A DNA stretch of 64,000 nucleotides from Aldehydirespirator sp965248735 (GCA_965248735.1 OZ252146.1:744001-808000), one strand, 5' to 3'; positions 24,835 through 33,199 are shown, counted from the stretch's first letter. Translations and numbers: made by a program. The notes: generated from the sequence alone by a model not told the origin.

Positions 24835-25487
24835 GCAACACCGACGGAACCGACCCCGTCCGCCAGGAAGTGGTGGACGCAGCCCAGGAGATGGAGCGGG
24901 TCGGGCTGGTGGTGGGCACGGCCGGCAATGTGTCCGGGCGGCGGGCCGACGGCGCCATCTGCCTCACCCCGTCGTCCACCCCCTACCGCGACGTGACCGC
25001 CGACAACCTGGCCGTGCTGAGCCTCGACGGCGAGCACCTCGGCGGATCGGGCAAGCCGTCCACCGAGAAGGCCATGCACCTGGCCTGCTACCAGGCCTTC
25101 GACAACGTCCGCGGGGTGGTGCACTGCCATCCGCCCCACGCCTCGATGTTTGCGGTGGCCCGCCAGCCCCTACCGGCCAGCATCGAGGAGGTGCTCATCT
25201 ACGTGGGCGGCGACGTGCCCGTGGCCGACTACGCCACCACCGGCACCCAGGACCTGGCCGACGAGGTCGTCCGCCACCTCGGCGACCGGGGTGCGGTGCT
25301 GATGGCCAACCACGGCCTGCTGTGCGTCGGCAAGTCCCCCTCCGACGCCCTGCACACCGCGCTGGTGGTGGAGCACACCGCCAAGATCATGTTCGGGGCC
25401 CGGATCCTGGGCGGCGTGACGCCCCTGCCCGACAAGATCGCCAACGACTTCGCCGGCGTGTACGGCTACATCCGAAGCACTTGGTGA
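24831..25487 (+). CDS. class II aldolase/adducin family protein
   Basis: A 218-residue protein of the L-fuculose-phosphate aldolase / ribulose-phosphate 4-epimerase fold. The zinc ligands are in HCHPPHAS and the later NHG segment, with GTAGNVSGR near the N-terminus forming the phosphate-binding loop. It should cleave or epimerise a phosphorylated sugar or sugar acid. Its first 14 codons are the template of the upstream 47-bp repeat array. Together with the FGGY kinase and 2-hydroxyacid dehydrogenase it forms a plausible sugar-acid or polyol catabolic set. Confidence 0.88.
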   Translation: MSNTDGTDPVRQEVVDAAQEMERVGLVVGTAGNVSGRRADGAICLTPSSTPYRDVTADNLAVLSLDGEHLGGSGKPSTEKAMHLACYQAFDNVRGVVHCHPPHASMFAVARQPLPASIEEVLIYVGGDVPVADYATTGTQDLADEVVRHLGDRGAVLMANHGLLCVGKSPSDALHTALVVEHTAKIMFGARILGGVTPLPDKIANDFAGVYGYIRSTW

Positions 25488-25569
25488 CCGAACTTCCGGG
25501 AGTTGTCTGTCATATTGACGAAGAACCACCGGAAGTTCACCGAGCGAGACCCGAGAGAAGGAGCGAGAC

Positions 25570-26409
25570 ATGCACCACATGCTCTACGAGACCGACGGCC
25601 CGGTGGCGGTGATCACCCTGAACCGGCCCGAGAAGGCCAACGCGGTGAGCGGCCTCACGCTCGACGAGATGGACGAGTGCTTCACCCGGGCCAACGACGA
25701 CGCCGACGTGCGGGTGATAGTGCTGCGCTCCAACGGCAAGCACTTCTGCGCGGGCCACGACCTCTCCGGCACCGACGAGGCGTTGGAGAAGGCCGCGGCC
25801 GGAGACGGCCGGCCGGCCAGGGGCAGCTACGTGGACTGGAAGGAGCGGGGCCTCGAAGCCATCTACGAGTGGGAGACGGTGCACTACCTGGGCTACAGCC
25901 GCCGCTGGCGAGACATCCCCAAGCCCACCATCGCGGAGGTGCAGGGCCAGTGCATCGCCGGGGGACTGATGCTGTGCTGGCCCTGCGATCTGATCATTGC
26001 CGCCGACAACGCGATGTTTTCTGATCCCGTGGCCCGCATGGGCATCGGCGGGGTGGAGTACCACGGCCACACCTGGGAACTCGGCCCCCGCAAGGCCAAG
26101 GAGATGCTGTTCACGGCCCGCCGGTTCACGGCTTCCGAGGCCGAGTCTTTGGGCATGGTCAACCGGGTCGTGCCCCTCGACGACCTCCACTCCGAGACGA
26201 TGGCGCTGGCCCACGAGATCGCCCAGATGCACCCCTTCGCCCTGTCCCAGGCGAAGCGAGCCGTCAACCGCACCCAGGACATCCAGGGCTTCTACTCGGC
26301 CCTGCAGGCCGTCTTCGACATTCACCAGACCGGTCACGGCAACGCCCTGTCGGTGAGCGGCTACCCGGTCCTCACCGGCCTGAGCGGCATGAAGAAGTCG
26401 CAGCAGTGA
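25570..26409 (+). CDS. enoyl-CoA hydratase/isomerase family protein
   Basis: A 279-residue crotonase. Oxyanion-hole segments are HFCAGHDLSG (about residues 58-67) and GQCIAGGLMLCWPCD (about 125-139). The usual catalytic Glu region reads MGIGGVEYHG. An insertion between residues 70 and 105 makes it slightly longer than the 260-residue norm. The ribosome binding site GAAGGAGCGAGAC before the ATG is clear. It follows the aldolase by 82 bases and may be a separate unit. Confidence 0.88.
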   Translation: MHHMLYETDGPVAVITLNRPEKANAVSGLTLDEMDECFTRANDDADVRVIVLRSNGKHFCAGHDLSGTDEALEKAAAGDGRPARGSYVDWKERGLEAIYEWETVHYLGYSRRWRDIPKPTIAEVQGQCIAGGLMLCWPCDLIIAADNAMFSDPVARMGIGGVEYHGHTWELGPRKAKEMLFTARRFTASEAESLGMVNRVVPLDDLHSETMALAHEIAQMHPFALSQAKRAVNRTQDIQGFYSALQAVFDIHQTGHGNALSVSGYPVLTGLSGMKKSQQ

Positions 26410-26570
26410 CAACCAAGCCGACCGACGGTCAGGATCCCGTGGCCCGGTACGAAGCCGAGCTCTGGAAGACCCGCTGGGCCGCTTCAAGCTCTGGTGCGGG
26501 TGCAACTTGTCGTGGGTTCAGCAGCTCTCGAGCGGATTGGGCAGCTAGGCACCGATCCGGAGTGTGCTGA
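26406..26570 (+). pseudogene. small ORF or gene remnant after the crotonase
   Basis: A 54-codon frame starts with a GTG that overlaps the crotonase TGA (GTGA), the junction style used for real neighbours here. The first 25 residues (ARYEAELWKTRW) look protein-like, but the rest becomes Ser/Ala/Arg-rich and no family is recognised. It may be a truncated former operon gene. Confidence 0.3.
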
Positions 26571-26626
26571 CAGCGTTGCAAGCCCGCGACTACGGGAGCA
26601 TCATCGACGCGACCTAGCGTGACCTT

Positions 26627-28183
26627 GTGAATCTGTGGGAGCGGCCGGATGTGCACGCCCGGCGCTGGTTCCTTCTCGGTGTGCTGAGCATGACGCTGGT
26701 GCTGGTGGTGATGTCGGTGTCGGGCCTGAACGTGGCCCTGGCCACCTTACAGCGGGACGTGGGCGTCACCGGACCGCAACTGCAGTGGATCGTGAACGCC
26801 TACGCCCTGGCCTTCGGGGGGCTGCTGATGACCGGCGGGGCCATCGGCGACCGCTACGGCCGCAAGGGCGCACTGCTCGGGGGCCTGTTCGTGTTCGGCC
26901 TCGGCGCGGTGCTCGGCGGCCTGGCCGACTCGGCCGAGGTGATCCTGGTCGCCCGGGCCGCCATGGGAGTGGCCGCCGCCTTCGTGATGCCGGCCACCCT
27001 GTCGCTGCTGATCGAGATCTTCCCGCCCCCCGAGAGGCCGACCGCCATCGCGATCTGGGCGGGCTTCGCCGGGGGCGGTGCCGCCATCGGACCGCTGCTG
27101 ACCGGCCTGTTCGTGACCGGGTGGTGGTTCGTGCCGTCGTGGGGCTGGGAGGCCGGCTTCCTCTACAACGTGCCGATCGTGGCCGTGGTGATGGTCGCGA
27201 TGGCTCTGTGGCTGCCCCGGTCCCGCGATGAGCGTCCCCGCCACCTCGACCCGCTCGGGGCTGCGCTCTCCATCGTCGCCATGACCGCGCTGATCTACGG
27301 CATCATCGAGGGGCCCGAGCAGGGCTGGACGTCGGTGCCGGTGCTGTCGGCCTTCGCGGTGGCGGTCACCTTCGGCGTGGTCCTGTTGAGGTGGCAGCAG
27401 CGGGCCCGCCATCCGATGCTGCCGCTGGAGCTCTTCGATGACCAGCGCTTCAGCATCGGCTCCGCGGTGGTGACCATGACCTTCGTGGTGATGATCGGGT
27501 TCTGGTTCCTGTTCGCGCTCTATGTGCAGTTCGCCTTGGGGTACAGCGCCCTTGAGGCCGGCTTGGCCACCATGCCCGAGGCGCTGACCTCGATGGTGGT
27601 GTCGCCGTTCACCGCGCCTCTGGCCAAGAAGTACGGATCCAGGCGGATCATGTCTGTCGGCTTCTTCGTGCTCGCGCTGACCTTCGCCCCTCTGGCCTTC
27701 GTCGACACCACCACCAGCTACTGGTACCTGCTGGGCCCGATGGTGCTGGCCGGCGCGGGCTTGGCCCTGGCCATGACCCCGGCCACCAACGACATCATGG
27801 TCGCGACCCCCTACGAGAAGGCCGGTATCGGCTCGGCCGTGAACGACACTGCCCGCGAGCTCGGAGCGGCGCTGGGCATCGCCACGCTGGGAGCGCTGTC
27901 CACCTCGATCTACCGCAGCACGGTGGACATCGGCGAGCTGCCGCCCGAGGTGGCCGAACCGGCGGGCGAGTCGGTGGGCGCGGCCATCGAGGCCGTTTAC
28001 GAGCTGTCCCGATCGGGGGTGCTCGACGACGCTGCCGCTCAGGCGACGATCGCCGAGACCTCAAGCGCCTTCGCCACCTCCTTTGCCCAGACGATGGCGG
28101 TGTCGGGCGTGGTGTCGGCGGTGGTGGCCGTAGCTCTGCTGGTCGGTCACTTCGCCCAGGCCCGCTCCGTCGCCCGGGCCTGA
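26627..28183 (+). CDS. MFS drug/metabolite exporter, DHA2 (14-TMS) family
   Basis: A 518-residue transporter with about 14 hydrophobic helices. Motif A is GAIGDRYGRKG (residues 67-77), and motif C-like glycines (GGGAAIGPLLTG) lie in helix 5, as in EmrB/QacA proton antiporters. It starts GTG at 26627, close to the cytosolic N-terminus. No periplasmic adaptor or TetR regulator adjoins it. The 41-bp repeat array follows its stop. Confidence 0.88.
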   Translation: MNLWERPDVHARRWFLLGVLSMTLVLVVMSVSGLNVALATLQRDVGVTGPQLQWIVNAYALAFGGLLMTGGAIGDRYGRKGALLGGLFVFGLGAVLGGLADSAEVILVARAAMGVAAAFVMPATLSLLIEIFPPPERPTAIAIWAGFAGGGAAIGPLLTGLFVTGWWFVPSWGWEAGFLYNVPIVAVVMVAMALWLPRSRDERPRHLDPLGAALSIVAMTALIYGIIEGPEQGWTSVPVLSAFAVAVTFGVVLLRWQQRARHPMLPLELFDDQRFSIGSAVVTMTFVVMIGFWFLFALYVQFALGYSALEAGLATMPEALTSMVVSPFTAPLAKKYGSRRIMSVGFFVLALTFAPLAFVDTTTSYWYLLGPMVLAGAGLALAMTPATNDIMVATPYEKAGIGSAVNDTARELGAALGIATLGALSTSIYRSTVDIGELPPEVAEPAGESVGAAIEAVYELSRSGVLDDAAAQATIAETSSAFATSFAQTMAVSGVVSAVVAVALLVGHFAQARSVARA

Positions 28184-28198
28184 CTGCACCGGCGGGCC

Positions 28199-28361
28199 CG
28201 GCCAACATCCATCCCGGTTCCGGCGTTACGGGCCGCGGCTGGTCAACGCTCATCCCGGTTCCGGCGTTACGGGCCGCGGCTGGTCAACGCTCATCCCGGT
28301 TCCACCGTCACCGGCCGCGCCCGGCCAACGCTCATCCCGGTTCCACCGTCACCGGCCGGGC
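28199..28361. repeat. 41-bp minisatellite, 4 copies
   Basis: Units beginning ggtcaacgctcatcccggtt, two of one variant and two of another. On the minus strand each carries ATGA at the unit boundary, giving chained 14-residue ORFs. Confidence 0.95.
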
Positions 28362-28394
28362 GAAAAGATCGACTCCTGCAGCCGCGCGGCCCAT
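28250..28394 (-). other. relic chain of stop/start-coupled microORFs
   Basis: On the minus strand a 20-residue ORF (28332-28394) ends in a TGA overlapping ATG 28335. That ORF (MSVGRARPVTVEPG) ends overlapping ATG 28294, whose ORF (MSVDQPRPVTPEPG) ends overlapping ATG 28253. Spacing is 41 bases. At 28253 the next stop is lost and the frame runs antisense into the MFS gene. The downstream gene that such a chain would feed is gone. Confidence 0.6.
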
Positions 28395-28403
28395 CGGCGC
28401 GTT

Positions 28404-28480
28404 AGAACTGGTCGGCGATCCGGACGGACACCGACGCGCCCACCAGCAGAGCCGCCACGGCAAGATGCCGCGGACGGACT
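28404..28480 (-). pseudogene. 3' remnant of an MFS transporter gene
   Basis: The minus strand reads ...VGASVSVRIADQF and TAA. This matches the C-terminus of the intact MFS gene at 30327 (IGATVSIRIADRF). The two copies flank the AlbA_2/ATPase gene, as if that gene had inserted into, or been exchanged at, the 3' end of an MFS gene. Confidence 0.6.
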
Positions 28481-30220
28481 TCATTCGTCCAGTTCGCGGT
28501 ACTCCACCAAAGCTGAGGCACCCACAATGTCGATGATCTTTGCCGCCAAACAAACACCGGACACATCGGTCAACTGCAACTCCTCGCCCAAGCGGAAGCT
28601 GACCGGCTGAGGGCGTCCTTCGTTCACGGCCACATTCGACGTATAGAGGTAGGTGCGATCCAGCGTGTCCCGTATCGGATTGAGCCGACCCTTCAATCCG
28701 GGGACATGCCCAGAGCGGTCGGCGAACACCACAGAGCCACCCGATCGGAGCGGCACCATCTCCAACTCCAACTCTCGCTGCGAGGGCACCCAGCCAGCCT
28801 CCCGGGCGGCGGCCCAGCCCTCGGCCGCCGCGAACACGGTCAGAGGCAGGCCGGTCGAGTACAGATCAAGGAGCGCCTCACCGTCCGCGCCCGTTTCGGC
28901 CCTCACGTAGGTCTTGTTGGGAAACAAGGCCAGCACGATCACACCCGCGAGCGGCCCATCCGCCGACCGAACCCTTACAACGACGCGCGACGGGCTGTGC
29001 TCCAGGAGAGCAGCCGGAATCGTGAGTCGGAGCTCCGACCCGTCAATAACTTCGAACACGGGCGGCTTTGCGCCGACCCCTTCCGTCTCGGCGACGATGA
29101 TCGGCACACCATCGCCTCGACGCTCCATGAAGAAACTCCGGTCTGTCGCTCCGAGGGTGCTTCCGGCGCGCATGCGACCAAGCATCGAGACCAATACCTC
29201 ATTTCGAGTCGATTGACGCAGATGCATGCTGTCCACTGTCAGATTGTTCGGCAGCCCGCCGGGTGACTGGATCTCCAAGCGGTCCTCGAACATCGACAAG
29301 CGAATGCGGCTCCCAGCGATGGAATAGTCGCGGTGGGCAACCGCGTTGACGACCGCCTCGAACACAGCCCTATCGCTGTACTGTGGCATCTCGACGCGCC
29401 CTGGCACCTTTATCGCAGACACACGCATGTTTCGGGCCACGAAGGCCGTTGCTTCGCGGATCTGCTGGTCCAGCGGGCCGCCTATCGTCTTGGCGTCGAT
29501 CTGGCTCGACCCACGATCGACACCTCGGTAGCAGGTAGCTGTAATGCAGGCGTGAGGCAGTCTGTCCTGCGGTGAATCCGCGCACAGCAGCACTCCGGCG
29601 ACAGTGGCCCTCGTCACGCCTTGGTCGTCCTCGGCCAACAGCCGCATCTTTGCCATCGCCACCCTCGGATCGACGGATCCCGGCTGACTGAGCAGCGGGC
29701 CCCAGAGCCGCTCCGAGAGTGTCTCGAAGCCGGTGCCGTCTACGATCTGTTCGTCAAACCAGCGGTACCGGGCCTGTCCCCGGCGCTGAGCCAACCTCAG
29801 CCGCTCATCGGTAGTCATCTCGCGTTTCGAGCTGCCGACCCGATGGAAGCTCCCGCCTGGACTGTCGTGTTGCGCAGTGCCTTCCTCAACTTCCACGACG
29901 ACAAGAGGACGGCCTTCGAATTCGCGGCGTTCGATGTTAGGGGTAATGGGCGGACTGATGGAGTCCTGGCACGCCTGGATCACCAGTTGCTCCACAGCCT
30001 CAAGTTGGGCCCTTTCCATTCCTTGGACTTCCCCCTGATCCGTCACGCCGCACAACAACACCCCGCCGCGAGCGTTGGCGAATGCGGCCAGCTCATCTGC
30101 CAAACTGTCCTGCCTCGGACTCCTGGGCCGGTCGCCGGAGAACACGAACTCCTTGAACTCCCAGCTGCCGTCCTCTCCGAGACGCAACCGCTGCCTCAGC
30201 TCCGAATCTTCAAGCCGCAT
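28481..30220 (-). CDS. Schlafen-type AlbA_2 / HATPase_c_4 protein with Ig-like C-terminus
   Basis: A 579-residue protein. Residues 15-140 form an AlbA_2 (Schlafen-core) domain: WEFKEFVF, FANARGGVLLCGVTD and a FHRVGSS segment. Residues 250-370 form the HATPase_c_4 region (EAVVNAVAHRDYS, then LSMFEDRLEIQSPGGLP), as in the widespread ATP-binding regulators sometimes tied to defence loci. From about residue 395 an Ig-like, carboxypeptidase-regulatory-like domain follows (PLAGVIVLALFPNKTYVRAETGADGEALLDL), then an unassigned 100-residue end; this tail is not usual for the family. Base composition is a little lower in GC than neighbours, consistent with transfer. The gene is flanked by MFS 3'-end sequence on both sides. 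Confidence 0.78.
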   Translation of the reverse strand: MRLEDSELRQRLRLGEDGSWEFKEFVFSGDRPRSPRQDSLADELAAFANARGGVLLCGVTDQGEVQGMERAQLEAVEQLVIQACQDSISPPITPNIERREFEGRPLVVVEVEEGTAQHDSPGGSFHRVGSSKREMTTDERLRLAQRRGQARYRWFDEQIVDGTGFETLSERLWGPLLSQPGSVDPRVAMAKMRLLAEDDQGVTRATVAGVLLCADSPQDRLPHACITATCYRGVDRGSSQIDAKTIGGPLDQQIREATAFVARNMRVSAIKVPGRVEMPQYSDRAVFEAVVNAVAHRDYSIAGSRIRLSMFEDRLEIQSPGGLPNNLTVDSMHLRQSTRNEVLVSMLGRMRAGSTLGATDRSFFMERRGDGVPIIVAETEGVGAKPPVFEVIDGSELRLTIPAALLEHSPSRVVVRVRSADGPLAGVIVLALFPNKTYVRAETGADGEALLDLYSTGLPLTVFAAAEGWAAAREAGWVPSQRELELEMVPLRSGGSVVFADRSGHVPGLKGRLNPIRDTLDRTYLYTSNVAVNEGRPQPVSFRLGEELQLTDVSGVCLAAKIIDIVGASALVEYRELDE

Positions 30221-30326
30221 GTCGTCCTCGCGCTCTTGGAGTCTCCGCCCGTCAGACTAGAACCGGTCGAGCAACTCCGGCATCGCTCCCGGCTCCGGTC
30301 AGGCTTGGAGTCTCGGACCGTCCAGG

Positions 30327-31475
30327 TCAGAACCGGTCGGCGATCCGGATGGACACCGTTGCGCCGATCACGGACGAGGCGGCCACCGCCAGCCACATCA
30401 CCGGGTACCCGTGGTTCTCGATGAGCCAGCCGGTGAAGAGGGGTCCGAGGAACACGCCGACGTAGATGCCCATCTGGGTGATCCCGGTGGCGGCACCGGC
30501 GGCCTCGGGGTTGGCCCGCACGATCCCGAAGTTGGTGAACACCGGCCAGATCCAGCCGCCTCCGAAGGCCAGCAGCATGGCCGCCACATGCAACCCGGGC
30601 GAGCGCAGTGCCAGCAGCGCCATCCCCGCGGAGCCCACCATGGCGGTGATTCCGCCGACCAGGAACGGCCGGGCCCGCATGGTGTCGGAGATCCATCCGC
30701 AGACCAGCCTCAGGGTGATCCCGGTGGCGGCTCCCAGGCTGAGGAACAGCCCGGCCGCGCCCTCGCCGAGCCCGGCGTCCACGCCGGAGCCGACACCCCA
30801 GGCGTTGAGCGACCCCGCGCTGAACGCCAGGAACGCGCCGACTACGGCGGCCAGGAACAAGTCCCGAGACGACGACTCCGGCATCGACGCGCCATTGGCG
30901 GCAGCCCGCGGGGGTGACGATCCGGCCGCGACCCTCGCCATCGCCAGCGACGCCAGCGCGAACCCGGCGCTGGCCACATAGGCCCATCGCCATCCGACGG
31001 TCAGCGCCAGCGAGGGCACCGCGAGCCCGGCCAGCATGGTGGCCGTGGGCAGCCCCGACTGCTTGATCGACACCGCCAGTCCGAGCCGCGGCAGCTGCGC
31101 CTGGGCCAGGGCCAGGTTCACCGACGCCTGGTTGGCGGCGTTGCAGAGGCCCGCCACCAGCAGGAAGCCGATCACGGCCCCGAAAGACCGCGCCGTCGCG
31201 GCCAGGGCCAGCTGCGCCGCGGCAGACACTCCGAGCGCCAGCGTCGTCTGGCTGAGCCCACCTATCCGCTGAGACAGCCGTCCCAGCAGGATCGACCCCA
31301 CCATCGCCGCCGCGAAGAACGACCCGAGCCCCCATCCGTAGACCGCCTCGGACACATCCATCTCTGCACTGACCTGCACCGACAGTGCCCCGATCAGGAA
31401 CCCGGGCAGCACCGTCGACACGGTGGCCATCACCGTGGCGTAGACCACCAGATATGGACGCGCGCCGGCAGGCAC
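30327..31475 (-). CDS. MFS transporter, 12-TMS (OxlT/monocarboxylate-like)
   Basis: A 382-residue permease with about twelve hydrophobic helices, starting MPAGARPYLVVYATVMATV. Motif A-like ILLGRLSQRIGG follows helix 2, and DTMRARP sits at the central loop. Family members exchange organic acids. The gene's last codons (VSIRIADRF) are duplicated beyond the Schlafen-type gene at 28404. A further partial copy of gaaccggtcg lies at 30260. Confidence 0.85.
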   Translation of the reverse strand: MPAGARPYLVVYATVMATVSTVLPGFLIGALSVQVSAEMDVSEAVYGWGLGSFFAAAMVGSILLGRLSQRIGGLSQTTLALGVSAAAQLALAATARSFGAVIGFLLVAGLCNAANQASVNLALAQAQLPRLGLAVSIKQSGLPTATMLAGLAVPSLALTVGWRWAYVASAGFALASLAMARVAAGSSPPRAAANGASMPESSSRDLFLAAVVGAFLAFSAGSLNAWGVGSGVDAGLGEGAAGLFLSLGAATGITLRLVCGWISDTMRARPFLVGGITAMVGSAGMALLALRSPGLHVAAMLLAFGGGWIWPVFTNFGIVRANPEAAGAATGITQMGIYVGVFLGPLFTGWLIENHGYPVMWLAVAASSVIGATVSIRIADRF

Positions 31476-31518
31476 AGTGCGAACTCCTCTTCCTCAGAAG
31501 CCGCGCGGGCGGGTTGTC

Positions 31519-31629
31519 GCCGCCTCGCAGTGAAGCGTCCTAATCCCGCTCACGGGCCGCTCGGGCCACGGCCGCGCTCAGCGCCTTGCGAGGCTTCTCG
31601 CGGGCTGCGGCCCATCCGCTCGGCCTCTT
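31519..31629. repeat. dispersed 3'-end element, copy D
   Basis: Runs from cgcctcgcagtgaagc through cacgggccgctcgggccacg to ccatccgctcggcctctt. It lacks the cttgttcgctgcg part present in copies B, C, E and F. The TesB gene ends within it. Confidence 0.85.
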
Positions 31630-32458
31630 GGCTCGAGGCGATGGGACGGATCATGCACTCCTGGGCGAAGGAGGCGGCCAAGGTGCCGCCGGCCGTGAAC
31701 ACGTGGCCGTAGCCGAAGCCGCGGCCGCCGGTGAGCACAGGCGCGTGCTGCACGATCAGGCACCACTCATCGATGCGGAGCGGCCGGTGGAACCACACGG
31801 TGTGGCTTGTGACCGCAGTGTGGAGCGAGCGGTAGGAGTCGGCCTGGCTCACTCCCTCCACCGGGAGCAGCACGGTTCCCACGATGGTCAGGTCGGTGGC
31901 ATGGGCCAGCAGGGCCTGGTGCACGGCCGGGTCATCTCCCAGGAGCCGGCCCTCGACGCGGGTCCAGAAGGCATAGTCGGCCGGTCCCGCGGCCCCGTCC
32001 CGCAGGTCGGTGCCGCCCGCCACCCTGGTCGCCCACGGGATCATGGTCATGTCCTGGTTGACGGCCTCCGACGGATCGCCTACGGCGGGGGCGGGATCCT
32101 GATGCTCGAACGGCGACTCCAACTCGGGCGCGTGCATCGAGAGCAGGGCCGCGAAGATGGTCTTGCCCTGCTGGCTGGCCCGGATGCGGCGCACCGCGAA
32201 GGTCCGCCCGGTCTGGGTCTCATCCACCTCGAACTCCAGGGGCTGCGTCGTGGACCCTTCCCGGGGGAACAGGCAGCTCAGAGACTTGACGACCTTGCCC
32301 TCGGTGGTGGCCGCCCCCAGCGCCACCGCCTGGGCCAGCAGCTGGCCTCCGAAGATCCGGGGATAGTCCATCTCGATGTTGGGCGCGGTCCACACGCCCG
32401 GGTGCACCTGCCGCACTTCGAGGCAGCCGAGCAGGTCGTCGAGGGTGATCAGGGCCAT
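31550..32458 (-). CDS. tesB: acyl-CoA thioesterase II (TesB-like)
   Basis: A 302-residue double-hotdog thioesterase. The N-terminal FGGQLLAQAVALG helix and the C-terminal WFHRPLRIDEW strand are typical. In E. coli TesB the catalytic triad is Asp204, Thr228 and Gln278, with the Asp in a DHxxWFH segment. Here that segment reads TSHTVWFH, so the Asp position holds Ser. It may be a catalytically altered member. About 25 C-terminal residues (EAERMGRSPREASQG...) are translated from dispersed element copy D and are not part of the fold. Role: hydrolysis of acyl-CoA to release CoA in a degradative setting, if active. Confidence 0.8.
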   Translation of the reverse strand: MALITLDDLLGCLEVRQVHPGVWTAPNIEMDYPRIFGGQLLAQAVALGAATTEGKVVKSLSCLFPREGSTTQPLEFEVDETQTGRTFAVRRIRASQQGKTIFAALLSMHAPELESPFEHQDPAPAVGDPSEAVNQDMTMIPWATRVAGGTDLRDGAAGPADYAFWTRVEGRLLGDDPAVHQALLAHATDLTIVGTVLLPVEGVSQADSYRSLHTAVTSHTVWFHRPLRIDEWCLIVQHAPVLTGGRGFGYGHVFTAGGTLAASFAQECMIRPIASSQEAERMGRSPREASQGAERGRGPSGP

Positions 32459-32490
32459 CAGGACTCCTGGAGGCCCCGCGGGTAGGTGTC

Positions 32491-32663
32491 AACGCCTCGC
32501 GGTGAAGCATGTTGTCTCCCGCTCTTGTTCGCTGCGCTCACGGGCCGCTCGGGCCACGTCTCCCGCTCTTGTTCGCTGCGCTCACGGGCCGCTCGGGCCC
32601 GGGGCCTCGCTCGGCGCCTCGCGACGATCCTCATGAACCGCTGCCCATCCGCTCGGCCTCTGC
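32491..32663. repeat. dispersed 3'-end element, copy E, with internal duplication
   Basis: Starts cgcctcgcggtgaagcat and contains the core tctcccgctcttgttcgctg...gggcc twice in direct succession before the ccgctcggcctctg edge. The DUF35 gene ends inside it. Confidence 0.9.
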
Positions 32664-33077
32664 GGCCCCGACGGGCCGGAACAGGGGGACATGCCACTCG
32701 CCGCTCTGCTCGAACAGCACCTCCACCCGCATCCCGATCTCCACCTCGTCGAGCTCGCAGCCCACGATGTTGGTGCCGATACGGACGGTCGGGTCCTCGT
32801 CGAGCTCGACGAAGGCGAACACGTACGGGGGCGTGAAGCCGGGTATCCACTCCTTGCGGTTGATGGTGAACGTGGCCACGGTGCCGGTGCCCGCCACCGG
32901 CTCGGGATCGATCCTGCGGGAATGGCAGAAGGGGCAGGCCGGACCGGGCGGGTGGATCCACCGGCGGCAGTCGCCACAGCGCTGGATCCTCAGCCGGCCG
33001 TCGGCCCCGGAGCGCCAGTAGAACTCGCTCTCCGGCGAGGCCAGCACGAACCGGGGCGGAGCGCTGTCAGTGGTCAT
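32631..33077 (-). CDS. DUF35/OB-fold zinc-ribbon protein (thiolase partner)
   Basis: A 148-residue protein with an N-terminal rubredoxin-like zinc ribbon (CGDCRRW about residue 33, CPFCHSRR about 48) followed by an OB-fold that begins GTGTVATFTINR. DUF35 proteins pair with thiolase-like enzymes lacking the nucleophilic Cys, as in steroid side-chain retro-aldolases (Ltp2 with ChsH2). The thiolase-like gene lies directly upstream. ATG 33077 (MTTDSAPP) is the start template of the 44-bp repeats between the two genes. The last residues (EAERMGSGS) are read from dispersed element E. Confidence 0.85.
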   Translation of the reverse strand: MTTDSAPPRFVLASPESEFYWRSGADGRLRIQRCGDCRRWIHPPGPACPFCHSRRIDPEPVAGTGTVATFTINRKEWIPGFTPPYVFAFVELDEDPTVRIGTNIVGCELDEVEIGMRVEVLFEQSGEWHVPLFRPVGAAEAERMGSGS

Positions 33078-33199
33078 GACGGGCCTCGGGTCAACAGCAG
33101 GCAACCGGTCTCAGTGGTCATGACGGGCCTCGGGTCAACAGCAGGCAACCGGTCTCAGTGGTCATGACGGGCCTCGGGTCAACAGCAGGCAACCAGTCT
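33068..33199. repeat. 44-bp minisatellite, 3 copies
   Basis: Units beginning cagtggtcatgacgggcctc, two identical and one with a single change. The third copy is the 3' end of the thiolase-like gene; the first contains the DUF35 start. Confidence 0.95.
33074..33165 (-). other. two stop/start-coupled 15-residue microORFs
   Basis: The thiolase-like TGA (33162-33164) overlaps an ATG at 33165. This opens a 15-residue ORF (MTTETGCLLLTRGPS) whose TGA overlaps an identical ORF starting at 33121, whose TGA overlaps the DUF35 ATG at 33077. Spacing is 44 bases, 2 modulo 3. The peptide joins the DUF35 N-terminus (MTT) to the thiolase C-terminus (ETGCLLLTRGPS), which shows that the duplicated segment was the junction. 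Confidence 0.85.
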
